DNA of 64,000 nt. It comes from Bog-473 sp036268485. GTDB taxonomy: Bacteria; Actinomycetota; Acidimicrobiia; Acidimicrobiales; RAAP-2. Made by a program: the position numbers and the translations under genes. Shown here piece after piece: positions 33,456-42,649 of this stretch. Location of the stretch: assembly GCA_036268485.1 (NCBI GenBank), contig DATAUC010000075.1:1-64000 (forward strand), given 5' to 3'. Each line of letters opens with the position of its first letter. Positions within the stretch are counted from its first letter, which is position 1. Below the pieces are notes generated by a model. It was not told where the DNA came from, ran no database searches, and saw only the letters and a program-made list of their open reading frames with translations.

Positions 33456-34558
33456 GCGCCTTCGGGATCATCCGGGGTGCGGTTCTTGATTCCGGGCCAC
33501 TCGGTCACTCCCAGTTCGGGACGTGAAATAAACCACGGGGCCGGCGGCGGCATGACCAGTTTGGTCAGCTCATCGACAATGGACTCGTAGTTGACGCGCC
33601 AGCCCTGGAAGTGACGCCAGGCGTCATTGAGGTCGCGCTCCATGGGGAACGAGACTTCCTCCAGCCGGCGGTAGCCATCGGCGAACTCGTCCTTGGTCAA
33701 TCGAAGACCCGCCGTGGGCAACGGGTCGGTCTCGTGGGGAATGTGCAGGGCGCGGGCCATCGAACGCAGGCAGGTGGTGCCCATGGACAAGCACAGCCGG
33801 GCCTGGCGTGGCGTCTCGGTGGGACTGACAGCGTGGTAGAGCGCGGCCGAGTCCATCATGGCGACCAGACTGAGCAACCAGCCTCGGGAGGACACCGGAG
33901 ACCGGAACCAGATGAGGGCCGGGTAGTTGGCGTGGCTTTCGGAGACGGCGGCGGCCCAGCGCTCCCAATCGGCATAGAGCGGGGGCAGCTCGTCAATGTT
34001 CTGCAGAGCGTGGTGGCGGGCCAGGATCTCCGGGCCCCAGGCCGGCGTGCCGGAGCGGCTGGCCAGCAGTGTCACTTCGGTCTCCCGGGTGGCAAAGGCG
34101 TTGTAGAGCGCCGGTAGGTAGGCAATCTCGAGGGCGACCACCAAGAGCCCTACGGCGGCCGCCACAATTTCGAGCGTCTGCGACCCCGGATCCCGGCTGC
34201 TGGCAATGCCCAGGGTGAAGACGGAGGAGCCGGAGATGGCCATCGACGCCCCGAAGTCCTCACCGCTGGCCCACCAGGTGATGAGGCCGAAGCCGAAAAC
34301 CAACAGGCCCAGCCACAGCACGAAGAGCATGACCATGGCCAGCGGCCCGACGAATGACATGAGCCGATCGCGCGACTCGTACGCTGGCAGGTGCGGCATT
34401 ATCTTGCGGGCCGAGCCCCCGATGATCCGGGACACGCTGCGCATGGCCCGCGAGGACGTCACCCGGGGCACCACCAAGCCGGTGAACACGCTGAGCGCCG
34501 TGCTCACGATCACGAAGATGCCCAGAATCAGGGCAACGATGCGCACGAACGTCTCCAC
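33392..34558 (-). CDS. Membrane protein with ion-channel-like N-terminus (388 aa)
   Basis: The N-terminal half has strong hydrophobic segments (VRIVALILGIFVIVSTALSVFTGLVVPR, PLAMVMLFVLWLGLLVFGFGLITWW, VAAAVGLLVVALEIAYLPALYNAF). SGSSVFTLGIASSRDPGSQ between them resembles a pore-loop region of small potassium-channel-like proteins. The C-terminal half (residues about 180-360) is soluble, with WFRSPVSSRGWLLSLVAMMDSAALYHAVSP. I recall similar actinobacterial proteins annotated as two-pore-channel-like, but the function is unproven. Its last ~21 codons overlap the alcohol dehydrogenase gene. Confidence 0.7.
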   Translation of the reverse strand: METFVRIVALILGIFVIVSTALSVFTGLVVPRVTSSRAMRSVSRIIGGSARKIMPHLPAYESRDRLMSFVGPLAMVMLFVLWLGLLVFGFGLITWWASGEDFGASMAISGSSVFTLGIASSRDPGSQTLEIVAAAVGLLVVALEIAYLPALYNAFATRETEVTLLASRSGTPAWGPEILARHHALQNIDELPPLYADWERWAAAVSESHANYPALIWFRSPVSSRGWLLSLVAMMDSAALYHAVSPTETPRQARLCLSMGTTCLRSMARALHIPHETDPLPTAGLRLTKDEFADGYRRLEEVSFPMERDLNDAWRHFQGWRVNYESIVDELTKLVMPPPAPWFISRPELGVTEWPGIKNRTPDDPEGAQPFGSSNTFKTPSLRPSKSS

Positions 34559-34592
34559 GTCTCCATCCTCCCATGGCTTTCCGCCGCTGCCG

Positions 34593-36416
34593 CTAAGCGG
34601 GAATGTGTTCCTCGCCGATCAAGCGAGCCAACTCCTCGCGTACCCGGGCCTCGTGCTCGACGGCGTCCCGACGAGCCGAAGCCGGGCTCCAGCGGCCCTT
34701 GGTCAGCCAGATGAGCGGGATGAAGATGACCATGCCGGCCAGGTCGACGTAGAACCAGTGCTGCCACTGGTGCGGCGCCTCCCCCGAGCCCTTCTGCAGA
34801 TCCTGCAGGGCGGCCTGGTGCGACTGGATGAAAGCCAGCTGGTCCTGGTACGGCTGGACCAACGTCTGCAGCTGCGTCTTGTACGGGGCCAGCTCCTGCA
34901 AACCCTTGGACCCGAACGCCTTGATGGCCGCCGAGATGTTGGCCAGGTCGGGATTCTTGGCCACGGCGGCCGCGGCGGCCGGGTCCTTGGCCAGCAGCGT
35001 CAGCAGGGATTGATGGGCCTGGGCGAAGGCGATGGTCTTGGGGTGCTCGGCCACGAAGTTCTGAATCGACTGGCCGTGAATGACCGTGTCGGCCACCGGC
35101 AGGTTGTCGACGATCGGATTCACGCTGGTGATGATGAGGGGCAGGAAGACAAACGACAGGCCCACGGTGGCGCGCAGGACCCAGCCCCACAGGGCCAGCC
35201 CGGTAGCCACCAGGGCCGGATTCTTGTCCTCCACGCTCTCGGTGTACGCCGCCATCCACGGTGCGAAGACGAGCGAGAGGCCGAGGGCCAGCAGCGAGGC
35301 CTCGAGGGCCAGCGTGTAATAGCCGGTGTGGGCGTGGGTGGCGTCGCCCAGGAAGATGACCAGCATCACCATGGAGATGACGGCCCCGGCCAGCATGAAC
35401 GGTTTGCGCACCTTGAGCGCGTCCGAGAGCAGCCCGACCACGATCAGGGCGACGATGTCGGCCCCCCAGAACCAGGTGTTCAAGCCGTTGGCCTGGGTCA
35501 CCGTGAAGTTCGTGCCATCGGCGTTCTTGAAGATGACCGGGTAGTAGATGGTGAAGAGGCTGGCGGCGGCGTAGTAGACGAGCAGGAAGGTGGCGATGCC
35601 GAAGGACGAGCCGATCAGGTCCCAGCGGAGTATCTGGCGCCAGGGGTGTTCCCGGGCGGACAGGAGCTGATGGTCGCTCAGCCCCCGGGCGCGCGCCTCA
35701 ATCAGGGCCTGGTCGCGCGCCGAGACCATGAGCTGGTCCCGCAGGCCGGTCGAGAGGTCCTTGAGGGCCAGTAGCGAGACGAGGAACACGGCGAGGGCGG
35801 CCACACCGGAAATGACGAACTGGCTCTTCCAATGGGTCTCCCCGAAGTGGTCGAGCGTGTGCAGCGCCACCAGGGATGTGACCAGGCTGCCGGCCACGGG
35901 ACCGATCGTCCAGAAGCCCATGGCCGAGGCCCGTCCCAGTTGCGGGCTGAAGTCGCGCACGAGGGCGGGGGTGGCCACGAGGATGGCCCCCTCGACAATG
36001 CCGATGAGGCAGGTGAGGACGGCGTAGGACCACTGGCTGTTCGAGAGCGGAATGCCCACTGCGGTGAGCAGACCCACGATGAGCAGCCCGTAGATGACGA
36101 CATTGGTGCGACCGAGACGGTCGGTCTGACTGGCTGGGAGCGAGGCGAACGCTCCCAGCAGGTTGGAGACCACGATGATGCCGATGTAGAAGGCGAAGCT
36201 CATGTGGAAGCCGGCCAGGATGTTGGGCGTCACCCCGGTCTGGGTGTAATAGACGTAGTAGAGAACCACCGTGGCCAGGACGGCCAGCCCCAGGTATCCG
36301 GCCCGTCGCCGCCCGGTCGGATACACCTCGATCGTGTGGTCGAAGAGGAAGCGGCCCAGCGGGCTGCGAACCGACGGTTGCCCGGCCGGGGCTGTGCTGG
36401 TTGCTCCTGGGCTCAT
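34593..36416 (-). CDS. MFS transporter with a large late insertion (607 aa)
   Basis: Twelve or so transmembrane helices are visible, starting GYLGLAVLATVVLYYVYYTQTG and with the motif-A loop DRLGRTNVVIYG (99-110). It is an MFS protein about 120-200 residues longer than average. The extra length is residues 433-552, a polar Ala/Gln/Lys-rich helical stretch (AKDPAAAAAVAKNPDLANIS, then PYKTQLQTLVQPYQDQLAFI) between the penultimate and last helices, on the outer face if the topology is standard. It lies upstream of nothing obvious except the AtuA-like operon, 56 bases away on the same strand, so it may import or export the pathway substrate. Confidence 0.85.
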   Translation of the reverse strand: MSPGATSTAPAGQPSVRSPLGRFLFDHTIEVYPTGRRRAGYLGLAVLATVVLYYVYYTQTGVTPNILAGFHMSFAFYIGIIVVSNLLGAFASLPASQTDRLGRTNVVIYGLLIVGLLTAVGIPLSNSQWSYAVLTCLIGIVEGAILVATPALVRDFSPQLGRASAMGFWTIGPVAGSLVTSLVALHTLDHFGETHWKSQFVISGVAALAVFLVSLLALKDLSTGLRDQLMVSARDQALIEARARGLSDHQLLSAREHPWRQILRWDLIGSSFGIATFLLVYYAAASLFTIYYPVIFKNADGTNFTVTQANGLNTWFWGADIVALIVVGLLSDALKVRKPFMLAGAVISMVMLVIFLGDATHAHTGYYTLALEASLLALGLSLVFAPWMAAYTESVEDKNPALVATGLALWGWVLRATVGLSFVFLPLIITSVNPIVDNLPVADTVIHGQSIQNFVAEHPKTIAFAQAHQSLLTLLAKDPAAAAAVAKNPDLANISAAIKAFGSKGLQELAPYKTQLQTLVQPYQDQLAFIQSHQAALQDLQKGSGEAPHQWQHWFYVDLAGMVIFIPLIWLTKGRWSPASARRDAVEHEARVREELARLIGEEHIPA

Positions 36417-36472
36417 AGCGCTTCGCCTCCATCAGGCTCCCCCGGACGGGGCATTACACCTCGCCGAGGAAC

Positions 36473-38263
36473 TTACCGCCTGCGCTGGGCCGGGTTGCCG
36501 CTGGCTACGAGCGCGGCCGGCACCACGACACTGCGCGAGCGCAACAACTCAGCCAATCCCTTGGCCTGGGTGTCCAACCGGAGATTGGAGGCGACACCCC
36601 AGCCGAGGATGCCGTGGACCACGAAATTCACGGCCCGCAAGTTGGCCAGCGGGTAGCGATCGATTCGGTAGGGAGCGACCTCAGGCAGGGCAGCCCGGAA
36701 TTGATCGACGCCGAACTCGCTGAGGAGCCAGTGCGCTACCTCGTCGGTATCCGCCCACAGGCCCACATTGGCGTCGCCGCCCTTGTCACCTGATCGCCCT
36801 CCGATGAGGACCCAGAGGGGAACCTCAACGCGATCCCGGTCATCGGCGGTTGCCGCGGTGGTCGTGCTGCTGTCCGCTTCGGGGACGGCGGTGGCCGGAC
36901 CGCCGTCGACGGTGCGGGGGGATCCGGCCATGCGCTCGCCGTTGACCGTGACCACCGCAGTGACCTCCGTGGCGTCAATGGTGGTGGGCCAGTAGCGGGC
37001 CACCGCCTGGGCACCCGAGGGGGCCGAGGTGAAGAAGGTGCCCGGGAAGCTGGAAAGGCTGGTCTCGACCACGGCACCGGAAAAGGCGCGGCCCACCGCC
37101 TTCTCATTGCGGCCTCGCACCCCGAGGCGCAGGAACGACATGCCCGAGCCGGTGAGGTCCCCCGAGAGGTCCTCGGCGGTCTCCTCGAATGAGGCCCGCC
37201 CGCCGGGAACGCCGGCCCACACGGCGGCGGCCGCCATGCGCGCTTTCTGCTCGACCAGGGCACCGGTGATGGCCATGGTCATGGAGTTGCGGAACCCGCC
37301 GTTGAGGTTGGCCGTCACCTTCAAGGTGGGCGGGGGCGCCTCGCCCTTGGTGGCGCTGATGCGCACCCGGTCCGGACCCTCCCGCGAGAGGTCGATGGTG
37401 TCGAAACGAGCCACGGCGTCGGGGCTCAGGTAGCGCGGACCACCGATCTCATAGAGCAGTTGGGCCGTCACCGTCCCCACGGTCACGGCGCCGCCGCTGT
37501 CGGGGTGCTTGGTGATGACCGATGAGCCGTCGGGGTGGAGCTCAGCGATGGGGAATCCGATGCGCTCCCGGTTGGGGATCTCTTCGAAGAAGGCGTAGTT
37601 GCCGCCGCAGCATTGCGCGCCGCATTCGATGACGTGGCCGGCCACCACGGCGCCGGCAATGGCGTCGAGTTCGTCGTCCCGCCAGCCGAAGGCGTGCAGG
37701 GCCGGCCCCACAATGACCGAGGCATCGGTGACCCGCCCCGTGACCACCACATGCGCCCCCGCGGCCAGGGCGTCGGCGATCGGGCGGGCGCCCAGATAGG
37801 CGTTGGCCGTGACGAGGGAGGCGTCAGCGGGCAGCGGCTCACCCGTATCGAGGTTGATGAACTGATGGCCGTCCTGCTGCAGGGCCGGCACCCGGCCGGT
37901 GATGTCGTCGCCCGACACCGAGGCCACGTTGATGTCGAGCCCCTGGCGTCGGGCCAACTCGGTTATGGCTTGGGCCAGACCCTCGGGGTTGAGACCGCCG
38001 GCGTTGGACACCACCGTGATGCCCCGCTCGATGCAGGTGGGCAGGACGTCCTCCATCTGGCGCAGGAAGGTTCCGGCGTAACCGCCGCTGCGCTCCCGGG
38101 TCTTGTGCAGGATGTACATCGTCAGCTCGGCTAGCCAATCGCCGGTCAGCACGTCGATCGGTCCGCCGTCCACCATCTCCCGGGCGGCCGACACCCGGTC
38201 ACCGAAGAAGCCGCTGCAGTTCGCCACGCGGAGTGTGTCGGGCTTGCTTGGATCGGGGCTCAC
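36473..38263 (-). CDS. AtuA-like acyclic terpene utilisation protein (DUF1446 type)
   Basis: The 596-residue protein begins at the GTG that overlaps the carboxylase alpha stop (GTGA). The N-terminal ~450 residues match AtuA/DUF1446: RVANCSGFFGDRVSAAREMVDGGPIDVLTGDWLAE, VSNAGGLNPEGLA, GRVTDASVIVGPALHAFGW and ECGAQCCGGNYAFFEE. A C-terminal ~110 residues (VLIGGRSGDKGGDANVGLWADTD) is the small AtuA-associated ferredoxin-fold-like domain. AtuA is required for citronellol and geraniol utilisation in Pseudomonas, where its biochemical role is unclear. Here it is the last gene of the carboxylase operon. Confidence 0.88.
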   Translation of the reverse strand: MSPDPSKPDTLRVANCSGFFGDRVSAAREMVDGGPIDVLTGDWLAELTMYILHKTRERSGGYAGTFLRQMEDVLPTCIERGITVVSNAGGLNPEGLAQAITELARRQGLDINVASVSGDDITGRVPALQQDGHQFINLDTGEPLPADASLVTANAYLGARPIADALAAGAHVVVTGRVTDASVIVGPALHAFGWRDDELDAIAGAVVAGHVIECGAQCCGGNYAFFEEIPNRERIGFPIAELHPDGSSVITKHPDSGGAVTVGTVTAQLLYEIGGPRYLSPDAVARFDTIDLSREGPDRVRISATKGEAPPPTLKVTANLNGGFRNSMTMAITGALVEQKARMAAAAVWAGVPGGRASFEETAEDLSGDLTGSGMSFLRLGVRGRNEKAVGRAFSGAVVETSLSSFPGTFFTSAPSGAQAVARYWPTTIDATEVTAVVTVNGERMAGSPRTVDGGPATAVPEADSSTTTAATADDRDRVEVPLWVLIGGRSGDKGGDANVGLWADTDEVAHWLLSEFGVDQFRAALPEVAPYRIDRYPLANLRAVNFVVHGILGWGVASNLRLDTQAKGLAELLRSRSVVVPAALVASGNPAQRRR

Positions 38264-40224
38264 GCCGGCTCCACCGCCACCAGCACGTCGCCCACATCGA
38301 CCTGCTGGCCCACGGCGCACGAGATGGACGTCACGGTGCCCGCTCCGGTAGCCCGCAGGGTGTGCTCCATCTTCATGGCTTCGAGCACGACGAGTCCATC
38401 GCCGTCGGCCACGGTGTCTCCCACGGCCACCAAGATCTTGGAGATGGCGCCGGGCAACGGCGCCCGGCACTCCCCGGCCAAGCCGATCTGGTCGACCGGA
38501 TCATTTTCGGTCTTGCGGGTGAAGCTCGACTGTCCTTCGGGCCCGTTGACGTTGGCCGCATGGCTGGTCAGGCGGACAATGTAACGGCGACGGAGACCAG
38601 CACTGGCGAGATCGACCACGCCCCCATGGGTGTGCGCCTGGCCGACCTCGATCCATTCGCCGTCAACGAGAATGCGGGCCGGGTGGTCAGGTCCGGACAC
38701 CCGGACCTCGAGCGGACCCGTGTCATCGGTGAATTCGTCGGCGTGCAATGCCACCCCCACATTGCGCCACCCGGCGGCCGGGACCGGAACCAGGCTGGCG
38801 CCCGCCCGCTCCTCCAACAGCGCGAAGGCGGCTGCGGCCGCGTGGCGGTGACGGACCTCGTCGCTGAGGGCGGCCAGGCGGAGATCATCCCGGGCATCGA
38901 GGTAGTTGATGCCGGCGTCCCCGGCCACATAGGTCGGATCGGCCAGGACGGCGGCCAGGAGCGACCGGTTGGTCTCCAGCCCGTCGAGTTCGAGCGCGGC
39001 CAGGGCCCGGGTCAGGCGGGCGATGGCCGCACCGCGGTCGGTGCCATGGGCCATGACCTTGGCCACCAGCGAGTCATAGGACGGGCTGACCGTGCTGCCC
39101 GATTCGATGGCCGTGTCGGTGCGCACACCGTTTCCCTTGGGCCATTCGACGTGGGAGGCGGTCCCCGGTGTGGGCCGGTAGTCCTCGCGCGGTCGCTCGG
39201 CGCAGAGGCGAGCTTCCACGGCATGACCGGTGGCCACGATGTCACCTTGAGCGAACGGGAGCGGGAGACCGGCGGCCACGGAGAACTGCAGGCCGACCAG
39301 GTCAAGCCCGGTCACCAGCTCGGTGACGCCGTGTTCGACCTGCAGGCGGGTGTTCATCTCCAAGAAGTAGAACTCGGTGCCGTCCACCAGGAATTCCACG
39401 GTGCCCACGCCCTCGTAGGCCACGGACCGGGCCGCCACCGTGGCCGCCTCCCACATGCGGGCCCGCGTGGCGGCGTCGACCAGAGTGGCCGGGGCCTCTT
39501 CGATCACCTTCTGATGACGCCGCTGGACCGAGCACTCGCGGTCGAAGAGGTGCACCACCGTGCCGAAGGTGTCGCCGAGCACCTGCACCTCAATGTGGCG
39601 GGGCGAGGCCAGGTAGCGCTCGAGGAACACCTCGTCGGAACCGAAGGCCGACAGGGCCTCGCGCTGCGCAGCCGCCACGGCCGCCTCGAGTTCGTCCCCG
39701 CCCTCGACGAGGCGCATGCCCCGCCCACCGCCGCCAGCCGAGGCCTTGACCAACAACGGATAACCGACCTCGCTGGCCGCCGCGGCCAGCGCGTCAGGTC
39801 CGGTCACCACCACGCTGGTCAACACCGGTACACCGGCGGCCGCCACGGTTTCCTTGGCCCGCGCCTTGTGGCCCATGACCCGCATGGACTCGGGAGAAGG
39901 ACCGACCCACGTGATCCCGGCCGCGGCGCAGGCCGACGGGAGGTCCGGGTTCTCGGAGAGAAAGCCGTAGCCCGGGTGCAGCGCATCGGCGCCGGCCTGG
40001 CGCGCCGCGTCAATGAGGGCGTCCCGGCTCAAGTAGGTCTCGGCCAATGCGTTGCCCGGGAGCAGGACGGCCAGATCAGCTTCGCCCACATGGGGTGCCG
40101 TCGCGTCATCGGCGGCATAGACGGCGACGGCTTCGAGGCCGGCATCGTGGGCCCCGCGGATGACCCGGCGGGCGATCTCCCCCCGGTTGGCCACCAGCAC
40201 TCTGTGCAACGGGGTCGGGGCCAT
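38260..40224 (-). CDS. Acyl-CoA carboxylase biotin-carrying alpha subunit
   Basis: The 654-residue protein starts at ATG 40224 (overlapping the beta subunit stop). It has the biotin carboxylase domain (VLVANRGEIARRVIRGAHDAG; GGGGRGMRLVEG; LEMNTRLQVEHGVTELVTG), a linker, and the C-terminal biotin attachment site EAMKMEHTL. This architecture is that of methylcrotonyl-, geranyl- or propionyl-CoA carboxylase alpha chains. With the AtuA-like gene, the beta subunit and the hydratase, geranyl- or methylcrotonyl-CoA is the likely substrate; which one cannot be told by eye. Confidence 0.95.
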   Translation of the reverse strand: MAPTPLHRVLVANRGEIARRVIRGAHDAGLEAVAVYAADDATAPHVGEADLAVLLPGNALAETYLSRDALIDAARQAGADALHPGYGFLSENPDLPSACAAAGITWVGPSPESMRVMGHKARAKETVAAAGVPVLTSVVVTGPDALAAAASEVGYPLLVKASAGGGGRGMRLVEGGDELEAAVAAAQREALSAFGSDEVFLERYLASPRHIEVQVLGDTFGTVVHLFDRECSVQRRHQKVIEEAPATLVDAATRARMWEAATVAARSVAYEGVGTVEFLVDGTEFYFLEMNTRLQVEHGVTELVTGLDLVGLQFSVAAGLPLPFAQGDIVATGHAVEARLCAERPREDYRPTPGTASHVEWPKGNGVRTDTAIESGSTVSPSYDSLVAKVMAHGTDRGAAIARLTRALAALELDGLETNRSLLAAVLADPTYVAGDAGINYLDARDDLRLAALSDEVRHRHAAAAAFALLEERAGASLVPVPAAGWRNVGVALHADEFTDDTGPLEVRVSGPDHPARILVDGEWIEVGQAHTHGGVVDLASAGLRRRYIVRLTSHAANVNGPEGQSSFTRKTENDPVDQIGLAGECRAPLPGAISKILVAVGDTVADGDGLVVLEAMKMEHTLRATGAGTVTSISCAVGQQVDVGDVLVAVEPA

Positions 40225-41822
40225 CAGTGGCGCCACACGCCGAATTGCGCCGTGCCCGCCACCGCGGCCGAATGGATGGCGGTCAGCGCGATGGCCAGCA
40301 CCGTGCGCGTGTCCCGGGGATCGATGATGCCGTCGTCCCACAGGCGCCCGGTGGCGTAGGTGGCGGTCGATTCCGTTTCGATTTGGGCTTCGGTGGCTTC
40401 CCGCAGCTCGTTGTCGGCCGACTCGTCGAACGCTCGGCCCGCCGCCTCGGCCGCGTTGCGCCGGACGATGGAGAGGACGCCGGCCAGCTGCTTGGGTCCC
40501 ATGACCGCGATGCGATGATTGGGCCAGGTGAAGACGAAGCGCGGGTCGTAGGCCCGCCCGGCCATGGCGTAGTTGCCGGCCCCGTAGCTCGCCCCCACCA
40601 TGAGGGTCAGGTGCGGCACCTTGGAGTTGGAGACGGCGTTGATCAGCTTGGCCCCGTCCTTGATGATGCCGCCCTGCTCGTAGCGGGTGCCCACCATGAA
40701 GCCGGTGATGTTCTGCACGAAGAGGATGGGCGTGTCGCTGCGATTGCAGAGCTGGATGAACTGCGCGCCCTTCTGCGCTTCCTCCGAGAAAAGAATGCCG
40801 TTGTTGGCCACAATCCCGATGGGATAGCCGCCCAGCGTGGCCCATCCGCACACCAGCTGTGTCCCGTACGACGTCTTGAACTCCTCGAAGCGGGAGCCGT
40901 CGAGGATGCGGGCCAGGATCTCGCGCACGTCGAAGGGCACCCGCACGTCGACCGAGGCGATGCCCAGCAGCTCCCCGGCCGGATACAGCGGCGGGTCGGC
41001 CGGCCCGCTCGGTCCGGGGCCCAGCCGTCGCCACGTCAGGTGGGCCACAATGCCGCGCGCCATGCGCAAGGCTTCGGCCTCGTCCCGGGCCAGGTAGTCA
41101 CATAAGCCGGAGGTCCGGGCGTGCATGAGCGCACCGCCGAGTTCCTCCTCGTCGGCGTCCTCGCCGATGGCCATCTTGACCAGCGGCGGCCCACCGAGGA
41201 AGACCCGGGCCCGCCCTTCGACCATGACGGTGTAATCGCTCATCCCGGGCAGGTAGGCCCCACCCGCCGTCGACGATCCGAAGACGACGCAGACCGTCGG
41301 GATGCCCTGGGCCGAGAGCTGGGTCAGGCGGCGGAACTGCTCGCCGCCCGGCACGAACACGTCAGCCTGGCGCGGCAGGTCGGCCCCGCCCGACTCGACC
41401 AGGATCACCAACGGCAGGCGGTTCTCCTCGGCCACATCCATGGCCCGCAGCAGCTTCTTGATCGTGGTCGGGCTGGTCGTGCCGCCCCGCACGGTCGGGT
41501 CGTTGGCGATCACCAGACACTGGGTGTGCGAGATCTCAACCAGGGCCACCACCACGCCGCCGCCAACGGGATCGGCCGTCTCCAGCCCAGCCAGCGGACA
41601 CAGCTCGAGGACGGGGGTGCCCGGATCGACCAGCGCCTCCAGCCGTTCGCGCACCATCATCTTGTCCCGGGACCGGTGGCGCTCCACGTATTGGGGGCCG
41701 CCGCCGCCCAGGAGCTGGTCGTGCCGGGCCCGCACCTCCGCCGTCAGCGCAGCCATGGCCTCGGCATTGGCCTGGAACTCTTCGCTGGACGTGGCCAGCC
41801 GGGTGACGATGGGCGTGCTCAT
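40224..41822 (-). CDS. Acyl-CoA carboxyltransferase beta subunit (MCC/GCC-like)
   Basis: The 532-residue protein starts at ATG 41820-41822. It contains the crotonase-fold carboxyltransferase segments: GGGTTSPTTIKKLLRAMDVAEEN, ESGGADLPRQADVFVPGGEQF, GSSTAGGAYLPGMSDYTVMV, NNGILFSEEAQKGAQFIQLC, and GTRYEQGGIIKDGAKLINAVS. These are those of methylcrotonyl- or geranyl-CoA carboxylase beta subunits rather than of propionyl-CoA carboxylase. The four genes of this operon overlap by ATGA/GTGA, so stoichiometric synthesis is likely. Confidence 0.95.
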   Translation of the reverse strand: MSTPIVTRLATSSEEFQANAEAMAALTAEVRARHDQLLGGGGPQYVERHRSRDKMMVRERLEALVDPGTPVLELCPLAGLETADPVGGGVVVALVEISHTQCLVIANDPTVRGGTTSPTTIKKLLRAMDVAEENRLPLVILVESGGADLPRQADVFVPGGEQFRRLTQLSAQGIPTVCVVFGSSTAGGAYLPGMSDYTVMVEGRARVFLGGPPLVKMAIGEDADEEELGGALMHARTSGLCDYLARDEAEALRMARGIVAHLTWRRLGPGPSGPADPPLYPAGELLGIASVDVRVPFDVREILARILDGSRFEEFKTSYGTQLVCGWATLGGYPIGIVANNGILFSEEAQKGAQFIQLCNRSDTPILFVQNITGFMVGTRYEQGGIIKDGAKLINAVSNSKVPHLTLMVGASYGAGNYAMAGRAYDPRFVFTWPNHRIAVMGPKQLAGVLSIVRRNAAEAAGRAFDESADNELREATEAQIETESTATYATGRLWDDGIIDPRDTRTVLAIALTAIHSAAVAGTAQFGVWRH

Positions 41823-42583
41823 GCCCCGCTCACGTCCCACGACGGTGTGCGCTTCAGCAAGAACGCTTCCATCCCCTCGGTTGCTTCTTCGCCGGCGAAG
41901 AGCGCGGCGGATCGGCTCTGGGCCGCGGCCAGACCCTCCGTCCATGGGACCTCGGGCAATTCGGTGAGCAACGCCTTAGTAGCCGCCACCGCACCGGGGG
42001 CCGACTTGCGGAGCGAAGTGGCCACGCCCTCCACCCAGGCGTCGAGTTCGTCGGTGTCCTCGACGACGGCGGTCAACAAACCGGCCGCGGCCGCCTCAGA
42101 GGCGCCGAAGACGTCCCCCGTCAGCATCGTGCGGGAGAGGAACCGGCGCGCCATGACGCCGAGAGCGGGCACCATGATCATGGCCGGCGCCACTCCGACC
42201 CGGACCTCACTGAAGGCGAACGTGCTGGCCGCCACGGCCACCGCCATGTCCGCAGCCGCGATGAGCCCCAGGCCGCCTGCTCGGGTGTGCCCGTTCACCC
42301 TGACCAGGACGGGCACGGGCGACGACCGCATGGTCTCCATGATCTCGGGCAGGCGCGAGGTGGCGGCCGTGCCGCGTTCGGAGAGATCGGCGCCGGAGCA
42401 GAACACGGTGCCCGTGCCCGTCACCACGATGAGGCGCACCGCATCATCGGCGGCGGCGCGGTGCAGTCCGTCAGCCAGCTCATTCACCAGTTGCGACGAC
42501 AGCGCATTGCGGTTGTGAGGCGAGTCCAACGTGAGTGTCCGGACGGATCCCGCATCTTGGTTCTGCACCAGCGTTCCGGTCAC
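41819..42583 (-). CDS. Enoyl-CoA hydratase, AtuE/LiuC-like
   Basis: The 254-residue crotonase starts at GTG 42581-42583 and is the first gene of the carboxylase operon. It contains RTLTLDSPHNRNALSSQL, the first oxyanion loop GTGTVFCSGADLSERG, and VNGHTRAGGLGLIAAADMAVA with the second. FAFSEVRVGVAPAMIMVPALG gives the catalytic Glu region. It would hydrate the carboxylated enoyl-CoA (isohexenylglutaconyl- or methylglutaconyl-CoA), the step after the carboxylase. The role is inferred from context. Confidence 0.9.
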   Translation of the reverse strand: MTGTLVQNQDAGSVRTLTLDSPHNRNALSSQLVNELADGLHRAAADDAVRLIVVTGTGTVFCSGADLSERGTAATSRLPEIMETMRSSPVPVLVRVNGHTRAGGLGLIAAADMAVAVAASTFAFSEVRVGVAPAMIMVPALGVMARRFLSRTMLTGDVFGASEAAAAGLLTAVVEDTDELDAWVEGVATSLRKSAPGAVAATKALLTELPEVPWTEGLAAAQSRSAALFAGEEATEGMEAFLLKRTPSWDVSGA

Positions 42584-42649
42584 GAATGCGCAGTGTAGGG
42601 GCCTGGGGGCGCCCCCTGAGTTGGAAAACCCCGGTGATATCGTGCGGCC

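Noticed and set aside
38233..40359. Long open frame on the plus strand opposite the carboxylase alpha gene
   Set aside because: It is rich in Gly, Arg, His and Gln with no domain pattern, as expected for the antisense of a high-GC gene; the minus strand has the full biotin carboxylase motifs.
42605..42616. GGGGGCGCCCCC palindrome between the divergent Atu-type genes
   Set aside because: Short and purely G/C in a GC-rich region; it could arise by chance and has no adjacent regulator gene.
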